From: Actinomycetota bacterium
GTDB taxonomy: Bacteria > Actinomycetota > Acidimicrobiia > Acidimicrobiales > Ilumatobacteraceae
Length of the DNA: 39,592 nt
Direction: 5' to 3'
Assembly (NCBI GenBank): GCA_026393535.1
Contig: JAPKZY010000030.1
Span: 1-39,592 of the forward strand
The position numbers were made by a program, and so were the translations under genes. The notes under the pieces are model-generated. The model was not told the DNA's origin. It saw nothing but the letters and a program-made list of their open reading frames with translations, and ran no database searches. How positions within the stretch are numbered: position 1 is the first letter of the stretch; each line of letters opens with the position of its first letter. Shown one piece after another: positions 23,917-32,636 of the stretch.

Positions 23917-25482
23917 GTGACTGATACCTCTGGCTTTTCGATGCAGGACAAAATTGACGACCTTCGGGACCGTCAGCAGCAGGCGATTAACGCCGGAAGC
24001 CCTCGTTCGGTCGAGCGCCACAAGGGCAAGGGCAAATTGCTCGCCCGTGAGCGCATTGACTTTCTCTGCGATCCCGGCTCTTTTCATGAACTTGACATGT
24101 TGGCGCGCCATCGCGCACACGCATCTGGTCTTGAAGAGCGTCCATATACAGACGGTGTTATCACCGGATGGGGAACCATCGAAGGTCGCAAAGTATTTCT
24201 GTTCAGCCAGGACTTCACAGTCTTTGGTGGGGCACTTGGCGAAGTGTTCGCTGAAAAGATTCACAAGCTCATGGACCTTGCACTCAAAGTTGGTGCACCC
24301 GTAATTGGTTTGAACGACGGAGCTGGTGCTCGTATTCAAGAAGGCGTTGTGTCACTCGCCTCATACGGTGGAATTTTTTATCGCAACGTGCAGTCGTCTG
24401 GTGTTGTTCCGCAAATTTCTGTCATCCTCGGACCATGCGCCGGTGGTGCTGTGTACTCACCTGCAATGACCGACTTTATTTTCATGGTGCGCGAATCAAG
24501 CCACATGTTCATTACTGGTCCTGATGTTGTGAAGACAGTTACCGGTGAAGACGTCACGCTCGAAGAACTTGGTGGCGCAATGAGCCATGCATCAAAGAGT
24601 GGTGTTGCAACATTCGTTTCAGCAGATGAGCAAGCATGTCTTGAAGATGTTCGTTTCTTGTTGTCATTCTTGCCACAAAACAATCTCGAATCAGCGCCAA
24701 CTGTTGAGACATCCGATGATCCGAATCGTTCGTGCCCTATGTTGCGCGACATTCTTCCAGCATCGTCTAACCAGCCATATGACATGAAGAAAGTCATCAA
24801 GGAAGTTGTCGATGACGGCGAGTTCTTTGAATACTTCGAACACTGGGCCAAAAGCATCGTGTGTGGTTTCTCTCGTGTCGACGGCATGACCGTTGGTGTT
24901 GTTGGTAACCAGCCAATGGCATTTGCTGGTGTTCTTGATATCGAATCAAGTGAAAAAGCCGCACGTTTCGTTCGTACATGCGATGCCTTCAACATTCCAC
25001 TTCTTACATTCGTTGACGTTCCTGGTTTCTTGCCAGGCGTTAACCAAGAGCATGAAGGCATTATTCGTCACGGCGCAAAGTTGTTGTATGCATTCTGTGA
25101 AGCAACAGTGCCACGTATTCAAATCATTACGCGCAAGGCCTACGGCGGCGCGTACGTGGTGATGAACTCAAAGTCAATTGGTGCTGACCTTGCATATGCA
25201 TGGCCAACAGCAGAACTTGCAGTTATGGGACCACAAGGCGCCGTTGAAATTGTGTACAAACGTGAATTGCAGCAAGCAGCAGACCCTGTTGCTCGCCGCG
25301 CAGAACTTGTTGCTGAATACACCGAGAAGTACGCCAACCCATACGCAGCTGCAGAACGCGGTTACGTGGACGACGTTATTGACCCAGCAGATACTCGTAT
25401 CAAAATCATCGCTGGCTTGCGCATGTTGCAAACCAAGCGTGAAGAGCTTCCATGCCGTAAACACGGCAACATGCCTCTGTAG
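23917..25482 (+). CDS. Acyl-CoA carboxylase beta subunit (carboxyltransferase)
   Basis: A 521-aa carboxyltransferase that moves CO2 from biotin to propionyl-CoA or another acyl-CoA. It shows the PccB/AccD features: the KGKGKLLARERIDFLCDPGSF N-terminus, GGALGEVFAEKI, the oxyanion-forming DGAGARIQEG and GPCAGGAVYSPA, and the second domain FVDVPGFLPGVNQEHEGIIRHGAKLLYAF with ITRKAYGGAY. In Streptomyces enzymes the residue after GGAY is a known acyl-chain selectivity position (Asp in propionyl-CoA carboxylase); here it is Val414, so the preferred substrate is uncertain. The biotinylated alpha subunit is not in the window. The GTG start at 23917 is used; ATG 23941 is an alternative. An epsilon-like subunit gene lies two genes downstream. 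Confidence 0.92.
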   Translation: MTDTSGFSMQDKIDDLRDRQQQAINAGSPRSVERHKGKGKLLARERIDFLCDPGSFHELDMLARHRAHASGLEERPYTDGVITGWGTIEGRKVFLFSQDFTVFGGALGEVFAEKIHKLMDLALKVGAPVIGLNDGAGARIQEGVVSLASYGGIFYRNVQSSGVVPQISVILGPCAGGAVYSPAMTDFIFMVRESSHMFITGPDVVKTVTGEDVTLEELGGAMSHASKSGVATFVSADEQACLEDVRFLLSFLPQNNLESAPTVETSDDPNRSCPMLRDILPASSNQPYDMKKVIKEVVDDGEFFEYFEHWAKSIVCGFSRVDGMTVGVVGNQPMAFAGVLDIESSEKAARFVRTCDAFNIPLLTFVDVPGFLPGVNQEHEGIIRHGAKLLYAFCEATVPRIQIITRKAYGGAYVVMNSKSIGADLAYAWPTAELAVMGPQGAVEIVYKRELQQAADPVARRAELVAEYTEKYANPYAAAERGYVDDVIDPADTRIKIIAGLRMLQTKREELPCRKHGNMPL

Positions 25483-25488
25483 ATCACC

Positions 25489-25947
25489 ATGTCTGAATCA
25501 TCGACACCCGATTGGGACGCACCAGAAGTAACGATAATCAGTGATATTGCTTATGAACCAAAGGCAGGCTTCTGGCTTCGGTTCGTTGCCAACTTGTGTG
25601 ACGGCATCATGGTGTCAATCATCAGCATTCCCTTCGCAATTATCTCCGCGTCAACAACCGGGACTGCTGCTGCACTTTCACAGTCATCACAATTCGTTGT
25701 CTCATTTTTCGTTTTGGCATATTGGATTGGCACTCAAGGTGGTTCACCACTTCGTCGCAAACTTGGCGTCTTCATTCTTGATCAAGATGATGGTTCGTTC
25801 ATCGGGCAACGTCGCGCCGTACAACGCATCATGATGAGCTGGGTGTCGGGCATTGTTTTTCTGTTGGGATACCTTGCAATGTTGCGTAGCCCACAAAGCC
25901 AAACATGGCATGACCGTGTTGCGCACTCAGTGGTGGTGAAGCGATGA
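25489..25947 (+). CDS. RDD family membrane protein
   Basis: A 152-aa protein with a soluble acidic N-terminus and an RDD domain. GFWLRFVANLCDGIMV contains the R...D pair of the family, followed by two or three hydrophobic helices (about 45-63, 68-87, 113-132). The conserved loop GGSPLRRKLGVFI comes next, with WHDRVAHSVVVKR at the end. RDD proteins are small membrane proteins whose functions are mostly unknown, with Na+/H+ antiport shown for some. It lies 6 bases after the carboxylase beta gene and overlaps the next gene by 4 bases, so it is embedded in the carboxylase operon. Confidence 0.85.
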   Translation: MSESSTPDWDAPEVTIISDIAYEPKAGFWLRFVANLCDGIMVSIISIPFAIISASTTGTAAALSQSSQFVVSFFVLAYWIGTQGGSPLRRKLGVFILDQDDGSFIGQRRAVQRIMMSWVSGIVFLLGYLAMLRSPQSQTWHDRVAHSVVVKR

Positions 25948-26144
25948 CTGTCAACGTCGGCACAATCTCCCCAATTCCTACTGAGGAAGAAGCAGCCGCA
26001 ATTGCTGCTGCAGTCACCATGATGTGGCCGCAGCCCATGGTTGCTTCTACAGCAGACACAAGTCCCGTTTCAGCATGGCGTTTCAGTGGTCGTTGGTGGG
26101 TCACCGATGCAGTGTCCCGCAGAGCTCGTCCCGGAATCCAATAA
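25944..26144 (+). CDS. Acyl-CoA carboxylase epsilon-like small subunit
   Basis: A 66-aa protein that fits the small epsilon subunits (AccE/PccE) of actinobacterial acyl-CoA carboxylases. PIPTEEEAAAIAAAVTMMW is the N-terminal helix that normally begins G-x-PTxEExAAL. A variable linker follows, then SAWRFSGRWW, equivalent to the conserved SAW-x-x-x-x-R end. Epsilon subunits bind the beta subunit and stimulate activity. The start overlaps the RDD stop (ATGA), and its TAA overlaps the next ATG (TAATG). The family is weakly conserved, so the identification rests on both the motif and the operon. Confidence 0.7.
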   Translation: MTVNVGTISPIPTEEEAAAIAAAVTMMWPQPMVASTADTSPVSAWRFSGRWWVTDAVSRRARPGIQ

Positions 26145-27160
26145 TGACAACCGTCGGCGCAACAGAACTCACAACTGTCGCTGACAACCTTGCGGTGTTT
26201 CACCACGGGCAACATGTTGTTCGCCACGAAAATTTGCAACCAGATACTGCATACACCGAACACGGAATTGATTTTCGAACATTGCCACGTCCAGAAGGAC
26301 AATTACTCAGTGTTCTTGCAACCGTGAATGATGTGCACTTTGGTGAAACTGAATGTGGCCGCATTGATGACAGTCCTCTTGGTCCGATTCAATTTTCACT
26401 TCCTGGTGAGCGGCCGTACCCCATCACCATGAATGCGGGAGCAATTGCTGAAATCAAGAAACTGAATCCAAACGCAGTGCTGGTGAAAGGTGATCTCACC
26501 GAAGGTGGCACCGACGAACAGTTCGCTTCATTCCGTGAACATTATGAAGGTGCATTCGCAGACAAGCTCTTTGTAGCCAGAGGCAACCATGATGCATATC
26601 GCGGTCAGCATGAGTTCACCGGTGATCAATGGATTCAGTTGCCAGGCATTGCCATTGCACTCATCGATACAGCGATTCCACTCGAGACAACTGGGCGCAT
26701 CGACCCACCACAATTCGAATGGCTCAATGATCAGTTGTCTGCATCCACAACTCCGGTCATCATCATGGGTCATCACCAACAGTGGACAGAAGGAAAGCGA
26801 AGCGACACGTACTTTGGTCTTCACCCAGACAGCAGCGAGGCACTCGATGCTCTCGCCGTGCGTCATGCATGTGTTCTTGCTTATACAGCTGGCCACACCC
26901 ATCGTCATCGTGTTCGCAGCATGCCCCGATCTGGAATACCCACCATTGAAATCGGATGTGTAAAAGATTTCCCTGGCTCATGGGCCGAGTACCGCGTATA
27001 CGAAGGTGGTGTCATGCAGGTAGTGCACCGCATCTCTTCTCCCGACGCGTTGGCATGGAGCGAACGGTGCCGTCACCTATATGAAGACTTCGGTACTGAC
27101 TACGAGAGCTACGCAATGGGTACGCTCGAAGACCGATGCCTGATTCTTCCTCTCCGTTAA
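26144..27160 (+). CDS. Calcineurin-like metallophosphoesterase
   Basis: A 338-aa cytoplasmic protein, without signal peptide, of the binuclear metallophosphoesterase fold. The ligand motifs occur in order: VNDVHFGE (Asp and His), VLVKGDLTEGG (bridging Asp), FVARGNHDAYR (Asn-His), IIMGHHQQW (His) and YTAGHTHRHR (two His). This pattern is found in cyclic nucleotide phosphodiesterases (Icc/CpdA-like), purple phosphatases and nucleotidases; the substrate is unknown. The start at 26144 is coupled to the epsilon-like gene by a one-base overlap. The longer upstream frame is an out-of-frame shadow of that gene. The last 25 bases overlap the following CoA-transferase gene. Confidence 0.85.
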   Translation: MTTVGATELTTVADNLAVFHHGQHVVRHENLQPDTAYTEHGIDFRTLPRPEGQLLSVLATVNDVHFGETECGRIDDSPLGPIQFSLPGERPYPITMNAGAIAEIKKLNPNAVLVKGDLTEGGTDEQFASFREHYEGAFADKLFVARGNHDAYRGQHEFTGDQWIQLPGIAIALIDTAIPLETTGRIDPPQFEWLNDQLSASTTPVIIMGHHQQWTEGKRSDTYFGLHPDSSEALDALAVRHACVLAYTAGHTHRHRVRSMPRSGIPTIEIGCVKDFPGSWAEYRVYEGGVMQVVHRISSPDALAWSERCRHLYEDFGTDYESYAMGTLEDRCLILPLR

Positions 27161-28281
27161 ACAGCACATCCGCATTGGCGGGCATGCGAGTTCTTGACCT
27201 CTCAACAGTTCTTGCCGGGCCAAACTGCGCGCGATATCTCGCTGACTTTGGTGCAGACGTCATCAAGATTGAACGCCCGGACGGCGGAGATAGTTTGCGC
27301 AACATGGGATGGCGTGACCCTGTAGATGGTGAAGGTTTGTGGTGGCGACTTGTTAATCGTAATAAGCGCACCATTGCGCTGAACCTGAAGGATGACACTG
27401 ATCGTGAGTTGTTCTTGCGTCTCATTGATGACGCAGATGTTCTCGTTGAAAACTTTCGTCCTGGCGTTCTCGAGAAACTTGGTTTTGCACCCGACGTTCT
27501 TCATGCGCGTAATGCCAAGTTGATCATCACTCGTGTCAGCGGTTTCGGACAAGATGGTCCATACGCAAACCGACCAGGTTTTGCATCAATCGCTGAAGCA
27601 ATGTCTGGGCTTGCATCAATCACTGGCGTTCCAGGCGGTGACCCGATGTTGCCACCGTTCGCACTCACCGATGAAGTCACTGGTCTCGTTGCAGCTTTCG
27701 CCACCATGGTTGCTCTGTGGTCTGAACAGGGCCAAGTTGTTGATGTGTCGTTGCTGGAAAGTTTGTTCCAAATACTCGGACCACTGATGACTGTGTGGCT
27801 GACACGCGGCGAATTGCAACCACGCATGGGTTCATTGCTTCCGTACACAGTGCCTCGCGGTGTGTACCGCTGTTCCGATGAAAAATTTGTAGGTATCTCA
27901 ACCTCAAGTGATTCCATTGCAGCTCGCGTTGTACATCTGCTCGGGTTTGATGGCGATGATCGCTTCACAACATTCGCCGGCCGAATTGCGAATCGTGAAA
28001 TTATTGAAGAAGCGATGGAGTCGTGGTTCGCGCAGCGCACTCAAGCAGAAGCACTAGCAATCTTTCAAGAGATCGAAGCAGCAGCTGGCCCAATTCTTTC
28101 CATGGAAGATATTGAAAAAGACCCCCATTACATTGCACGTGAAGCAGTAATCACAGTGGAAGGCACTCCGATGCAGGGTCTCATAGCGAGACTGTCTGCT
28201 ACTCCTGGTGCCGTGAAATGGCGCGGCCGTGCCACAGATGCCGATGGTGACGCCATTCGTCGCAATGGCTGGAATCAGTAG
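27136..28281 (+). CDS. CaiB/BaiF family (class III) CoA-transferase
   Basis: A 381-aa enzyme that moves CoA between carboxylic acids. Typical family features are VLDLSTVLAGPNCARYLADFGADVIKIE at the N-terminus, NRNKRTIALNLKD, VLVENFRPGVLEKLG, RVSGFGQDGPYANRPGF and EAMSGL. The catalytic Asp is Asp179 in ALTDEVTGLVAA. The C-terminal region includes GVYRCSDEKFVGIS. The acid substrate cannot be inferred. The start lies inside the previous gene (25-base overlap), so it belongs to the same operon as the carboxylase subunits. The context suggests activation of an organic acid that feeds acyl-CoA carboxylation. Confidence 0.9.
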   Translation: MPDSSSPLNSTSALAGMRVLDLSTVLAGPNCARYLADFGADVIKIERPDGGDSLRNMGWRDPVDGEGLWWRLVNRNKRTIALNLKDDTDRELFLRLIDDADVLVENFRPGVLEKLGFAPDVLHARNAKLIITRVSGFGQDGPYANRPGFASIAEAMSGLASITGVPGGDPMLPPFALTDEVTGLVAAFATMVALWSEQGQVVDVSLLESLFQILGPLMTVWLTRGELQPRMGSLLPYTVPRGVYRCSDEKFVGISTSSDSIAARVVHLLGFDGDDRFTTFAGRIANREIIEEAMESWFAQRTQAEALAIFQEIEAAAGPILSMEDIEKDPHYIAREAVITVEGTPMQGLIARLSATPGAVKWRGRATDADGDAIRRNGWNQ

Positions 28282-28341
28282 TCCAACCCGCTACTTTTCC
28301 TTTCGTTCACCTAGTGTTCATATGTTCGTTAGGGGAATTAG

Positions 28342-29805
28342 ATGGACACCACCAAGCAGCCGCGCATGTCGCGCGCGTACCAAGTACTCAGCATCACTGC
28401 AATTGCAACATTCTTGGTTTCACTCGACACCAGCATTGTTGTTGTTGCTCGTCGAGCGATTGCGGAGGACCTCGGACACCCAACGCTTCTGACATGGGTG
28501 TTTTCTGGTTACAACATTGCGTATGCAGCTGGCTTGTTAACTGCTGGTCGATTCGCAGATGTGAATGGCCGTAAGCGTTCGTTCTTACGCGGTCTTGCAC
28601 TTTTTAGTATCGGCTCGATGCTGTGCGGTTTCGCACCAACTTCCTTATTGCTTGTCCTAGCTCGCCTTGTCCAAGCAATTGGTGGCGCCATGCTCACGCC
28701 GGCATCTCTTGCACTAGTTCTTCCCGAGTTTCCTGTTGAGAAGCGCACCGTCGCCATTGGCATCTGGGGCGCAGTTGGTGGGTTAGCTGCAGCAGTTGGC
28801 CCATGCATCGGTGGCGTGCTTGTTGACTGGTTGGATTGGCGTTCGCTCTTTTTCATCAACGTGCCTTTCTGCGCCATCACTCTGTACTTGGGTAACAAAA
28901 TTCTCCATGAGAGCAAAGACCCAACAGCTACAAAGAGCGTCGATCTCGTAGGTACTGCATTCGGATTACCAGGTGTAGCGCTAGTGACGCTTGCTGTTGT
29001 ACAAAGTGGCGATTGGGGTTACATCGATCAGCGCACTATTGCCGCGATGACAGTTGGTTGCATTCTTCTTGGGTTCTTCGTCAAGCGTTGCAGCACTGTC
29101 GAAAATCCACTCCTCGATTTGTCTCTATTCAAGATGCCATTTGTTGTTGCTGCAAACCTCTCCGGTTTCTTTTTCTCCATCGGCTTCCTTGGTATGTGGA
29201 TGCTACAAATTCAGTGGTTGCAAGTCGTATGGCAATACAGCCCAACAAAATCAGGTCTTGCAACAGCGGCTGGTCCATTAACCGCAGCAATTCTTGCTGC
29301 GCCAATGGGACGTCTTGCTGGAAAATGGGGACACGCACGAGTGCTGATGCTCGGTTCAATTCTGCTCACAATTGGCACCATTGGTTTCAGTCTTTTCCTC
29401 GGGCCAACACCGCAGTTCCTCACCACGTACTTACCGCTCATGATTATCTGCGGTTCTGGAGTCGGTTGCAGCATGTCCGTGCTGTCTAGTAGTGCCACTG
29501 CATTCTTGCCACCTGGAAAGTTTGCAATGGGCTCAGCGCTGAACACCACAGGACGACAGATTGGTTCAGCCCTTGGTGCCGCATTGGCCTTGTCTCTCAC
29601 TGCACCGACGATTGGCAAACTAATGGCTGGGTACTCAAACAACCCACCGCGTTTGCCATCATCGTCTGATCTGTTGCCATATCTCAATGCATGGCGAGTG
29701 ATGGGTGCCATTTATCTCTTCGCCGGCATCGTCATGGTTGTTCTATACAAGAAGCCAACAGAGCAACAAATGGCTGAAGCTGGTGCTGTTCAATTCGTGG
29801 ATTAA
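28342..29805 (+). CDS. MFS drug exporter, DHA2 (EmrB/QacA) type, second copy
   Basis: A 487-aa 14-helix exporter of the DHA2 family. SLDTSIVVVARRAIAEDLG is helix 1; WVFSGYNIAYAAGLLTAGRFADVNGRKR covers motif A, and LARLVQAIGGAMLTPASLALVLPEFP motif B. IGIWGAVGGLAAAVGPCIGG is motif C of helix 5, which is typical of exporters. It is a diverged paralogue of the gene at 8004-9389; the C-terminal halves share a GSALNTTGRQIGSALG segment (GSAINNTFRQVGAAVG in the other copy). AGGGGA lies about 6 bases before the ATG. It is likely monocistronic, with a separate promoter in the 60-base gap after the CoA-transferase. Confidence 0.88.
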   Translation: MDTTKQPRMSRAYQVLSITAIATFLVSLDTSIVVVARRAIAEDLGHPTLLTWVFSGYNIAYAAGLLTAGRFADVNGRKRSFLRGLALFSIGSMLCGFAPTSLLLVLARLVQAIGGAMLTPASLALVLPEFPVEKRTVAIGIWGAVGGLAAAVGPCIGGVLVDWLDWRSLFFINVPFCAITLYLGNKILHESKDPTATKSVDLVGTAFGLPGVALVTLAVVQSGDWGYIDQRTIAAMTVGCILLGFFVKRCSTVENPLLDLSLFKMPFVVAANLSGFFFSIGFLGMWMLQIQWLQVVWQYSPTKSGLATAAGPLTAAILAAPMGRLAGKWGHARVLMLGSILLTIGTIGFSLFLGPTPQFLTTYLPLMIICGSGVGCSMSVLSSSATAFLPPGKFAMGSALNTTGRQIGSALGAALALSLTAPTIGKLMAGYSNNPPRLPSSSDLLPYLNAWRVMGAIYLFAGIVMVVLYKKPTEQQMAEAGAVQFVD

Positions 29806-29829
29806 GACATCCGCATTTCGCGGCGTGCG

Positions 29830-30633
29830 TCAACGTGCGTCGCGGAGAAAATTCCGCACGACCAGCATGTAATCATCGAAATTTTCGCGTCGGGTATTGT
29901 GCCCTGCGCCATCAATCTGGGTGGTCATAATACGTGGATTCAGCGAACGAACTTCAGCAGCTATTTCTGTAGTGACGATTCCGCCAAATCCTGCTTCGCC
30001 ATACATCAAGAGCGTCGGTGCAGTGATGAGAGGTATGTAGTTCTGCCACGGTTCTGGATCAAAGAAACTGACTTCAAAATCAACTTCTAACTTCGATGTT
30101 GCCCATGCAGGAAATTCATCATCGTGCCAACTAGGTGAACGTTCTTTCCCCAGCTGTGTGATCTGTTCAATCGTCATTGAACGAAATTGCAGCACTTGTT
30201 TTCTGAAATCTGTGCGCCACTTTTCCATGGCCACTTCGTCTCGTCGAGCCAGGAGCGGTGGGTCCTCCAAAATTACAGTGGAAACGCGTTCGGGATACAT
30301 GGCTGCATAACGAGCTGTCGAACGTGCGCCAAGAGAATGACCCATGACAACTGCTGCATTCAGTCCCAACTGTTCAATTGCTTGCGCCAGATCTAACGCC
30401 GGATCGTGTTCAATTCCCTCAGTAATGCGTGAGCTGTTTCCATGAGCGCGTGCATCAAGCATGATTACATCGAAATCTTCGGCCAACACCTCTGCGACTC
30501 GTGTCCAACACAATCCGTTGTCGGTGAGCCCATGCGACAACACCAATGGTGGCCCACTTGTGTCGGTGCGGTGATATGCAATATGACCACCTGCAATTTC
30601 AACTATCCCTGATGACCAATCGTGTTGCTTCAT
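29830..30633 (-). CDS. Alpha/beta hydrolase
   Basis: A 267-aa hydrolase with an intact triad: oxyanion SHGLTDNGLCW (about 33-43), LDARAHGNSS (about 75-84), nucleophile elbow VMGHSLGARS with Ser about 116, an acidic residue in LLMYGEAGFGG, and His in DGAGHNTRRENFD. The N-terminus contains AYHRTDTSGPPLVL. The family spans esterases and C-C bond hydrolases; no substrate is evident. It is the last gene of a minus-strand set with an aldo/keto reductase (17-base gap) and a dioxygenase-like gene, which together look like a small catabolic or detoxification group. Confidence 0.87.
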   Translation of the reverse strand: MKQHDWSSGIVEIAGGHIAYHRTDTSGPPLVLSHGLTDNGLCWTRVAEVLAEDFDVIMLDARAHGNSSRITEGIEHDPALDLAQAIEQLGLNAAVVMGHSLGARSTARYAAMYPERVSTVILEDPPLLARRDEVAMEKWRTDFRKQVLQFRSMTIEQITQLGKERSPSWHDDEFPAWATSKLEVDFEVSFFDPEPWQNYIPLITAPTLLMYGEAGFGGIVTTEIAAEVRSLNPRIMTTQIDGAGHNTRRENFDDYMLVVRNFLRDAR

Positions 30634-30650
30634 TGTGGGTCGTGTTTCAA

Positions 30651-31616
30651 TTACCAGGCGTACGCTTCAGGCGCTGTACCTATCCGAGGAAAGATCTCGT
30701 CAATTGCTGCAAGCGTCTCGTGGCTTAGTTGCATGGTCGGAACATGCAAAACAGAAGCAAGTTGTGTTCTGCTTCCCGGCCCGATGATGTTAGACGTCAC
30801 CCCACCCTGATGTAACAGCCACGCCAAAGCCACGGCAGTTGCTGTTTCACCGATGGAACTGCACAGGTCCCCAAAACGCGTCAACTGATCTGAACGTGAT
30901 TGCGCTGCCGACTTAATTGATTTTGATTGGCGGCGTCCAGTCCCGTCATCATCGTTCAACGCCAACAATCCGCCAGACAGCGGACTCCATGTAATGACTC
31001 CGAGGCCATACTCCTTACAAGCAGGAATAACTTCAAGTTCGGCGCGGCGTTCAATCAAGTTGTACAAACTTTGTTCTGACACCAAACCTAAACTGTGACG
31101 CACCTGCGCCCTTTCATTCATTTGTGCAATCTTCCAACCGGGGAAATTACTAGAGCCAACGTATGTAATTTTTCCTTGGCTAACGAGCTGATCCATTGCT
31201 TGCCAAATCTCATCTGCTGGTGCAGTGCGGTCAATATGATGCATTTGGTACAGATCAATATGATCAACATTGAGTCGCTTCAAGCTGGCATCACATGCCA
31301 TGCGTATATGACGCGCAGAAAGCCCACGATCATTCACGTCATCTGACATGGGTTGATGAACCTTTGTCGCTAAAACAATTTTGTCTCGGTGCTGAGGGTT
31401 CTGTGTCAGCCACTTGCCAACAATTGTTTCTGTTGTGCCAACACCCAATTTGCCACCGTATTGATTCGCAGTATCAACAAAATTGATTCCAGCTTCCATT
31501 GCATCATCCAGAATCGCAAAAGATTCCTCCTCAGATGTACGTGGGCCAAAATTCATCGTGCCAAGGCACAGTGTGCTGACCTTCAGAGCCGATTTGCCCA
31601 ATAGGCGATATTCCAT
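30651..31616 (-). CDS. Aldo/keto reductase
   Basis: A 321-aa NADPH-dependent reductase of carbonyl compounds with a TIM-barrel fold. The catalytic tetrad is visible: Asp and Tyr in FVDTANQYGG (about 47-56), Lys in IVLATKVHQP (about residue 83) and His in YQMHHIDR. The cofactor-binding C-terminal loop is NIIGPGSRTQL. The sequence resembles AKR members of the YajO / Kvbeta-like type, which include L-glyceraldehyde 3-phosphate reductases. It lies 21 bases from the PhyH-like gene and 17 bases from the hydrolase gene on the same strand. Confidence 0.9.
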   Translation of the reverse strand: MEYRLLGKSALKVSTLCLGTMNFGPRTSEEESFAILDDAMEAGINFVDTANQYGGKLGVGTTETIVGKWLTQNPQHRDKIVLATKVHQPMSDDVNDRGLSARHIRMACDASLKRLNVDHIDLYQMHHIDRTAPADEIWQAMDQLVSQGKITYVGSSNFPGWKIAQMNERAQVRHSLGLVSEQSLYNLIERRAELEVIPACKEYGLGVITWSPLSGGLLALNDDDGTGRRQSKSIKSAAQSRSDQLTRFGDLCSSIGETATAVALAWLLHQGGVTSNIIGPGSRTQLASVLHVPTMQLSHETLAAIDEIFPRIGTAPEAYAW

Positions 31617-31637
31617 GATGTTCCTTCCAGAACCGGA

Positions 31638-32585
31638 TTACGGAGCCCGCATAGTGACGCCGGTACGAATACCTACGCTTGAATCAGCGACACATTCGCG
31701 AGCAATCCATTGCGCGCGCTCAGATAATTGTTGATGCGCCTCATACGTAATGGACGGAACAATTGGTTCACGGAACCACGGCGCGTAGAACTCTAGGTTC
31801 GGAATGAACCGCATTGAGTCAGAAATATTCGGAGTTCCGCCGTGCCATGCGCGAACATCGCGAATCATGATTGAGCCAGCTGGTGCAGGGCACACCGTGC
31901 TTAACCTCATCCACTCTGGTTCGTCGCTGAGACTCGGAATAGGTACACGCGAATGCTGTGTACCAGGAATTTGTCGAGTCGGGCCATTTAGCTTGGTGAC
32001 ATCTTGAGGCAAGAAGTTCACCGCTACATATGGGCACGGCAAGTCACGAATTGTTAATTGCGCACGCGGGTCATGGAAAGAACTGAACGGTGTCAGGCCA
32101 CCAGGTGCCCAATCGCGAACATCTGAATGCAACGGCTGATATTCAACAGCACCAGGCAGACAAAAGTCTCCACTCGCAGCGCGCAACACGAAATCTGGAG
32201 AACCGAAGATGGCACCCACAAGGTCGGTCGCAGCTTGTACTTCCAAGAGCATTTGCCACTCTGGTCGGTGTAGTTGACCGCGTGTCATACTCGACCCGCC
32301 AAATGAATACCGATGATTTCCGCGATTACCTTTGCGATCTTCGTCAAGTTCCAGAATCTCAGCGGCTACTTCACAGCATCCCTTCCACAAGAAATCTATT
32401 TGTTCGCTGTTCAGCACATTGGCAACAACTACAAAACCGTCACGGTTGAATAATTCGACAGCTTTAGCAACATTTTTCACATCCAGAATGTCGAGACCGT
32501 TGATGCCGTTATTTGCCTCTAGATGCGCACGTAATGCAACAGTCGAAGGTTCTGTCTTCCAGTCTTCAGCAGCTGACACACTCAT
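31638..32585 (-). CDS. Phytanoyl-CoA dioxygenase (PhyH) family protein
   Basis: A 315-aa Fe(II)/2-oxoglutarate-dependent oxygenase of the PhyH family. The N-terminal helix is LFNRDGFVVVANVLNSEQID. The metal facial triad consists of His and Asp in LHSDVRDWAP (about 153-162) and the distal His in IRDVRAWHGGTPNIS (about residue 256). An Arg in SMRFIPNLEFY probably binds 2-oxoglutarate. The true substrate is unknown; family members hydroxylate acyl-CoAs and many secondary metabolites. A GGGGGGAAA run lies before the ATG as a ribosome site. It is the first gene of the three-gene minus-strand set. Confidence 0.87.
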   Translation of the reverse strand: MSVSAAEDWKTEPSTVALRAHLEANNGINGLDILDVKNVAKAVELFNRDGFVVVANVLNSEQIDFLWKGCCEVAAEILELDEDRKGNRGNHRYSFGGSSMTRGQLHRPEWQMLLEVQAATDLVGAIFGSPDFVLRAASGDFCLPGAVEYQPLHSDVRDWAPGGLTPFSSFHDPRAQLTIRDLPCPYVAVNFLPQDVTKLNGPTRQIPGTQHSRVPIPSLSDEPEWMRLSTVCPAPAGSIMIRDVRAWHGGTPNISDSMRFIPNLEFYAPWFREPIVPSITYEAHQQLSERAQWIARECVADSSVGIRTGVTMRAP

Positions 32586-32636
32586 CGCAATTTCCCCCCG
32601 GATTATTTGTACCGCTACTATAGCAGTCTACAAATG

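Noticed and set aside
26024-26143. N-terminal extension of the metallophosphoesterase
   Set aside because: This is the epsilon-like subunit gene read in another frame. The TAATG junction at 26142-26146 gives a natural start.
27136-28281. Suspected loss of the catalytic Asp in the CaiB/BaiF CoA-transferase (GFASIAEAMSGL segment)
   Set aside because: That segment is not the catalytic site. The catalytic Asp of class III transferases lies in the LxDxxTG segment, present here as Asp179 in ALTDEVTGL.
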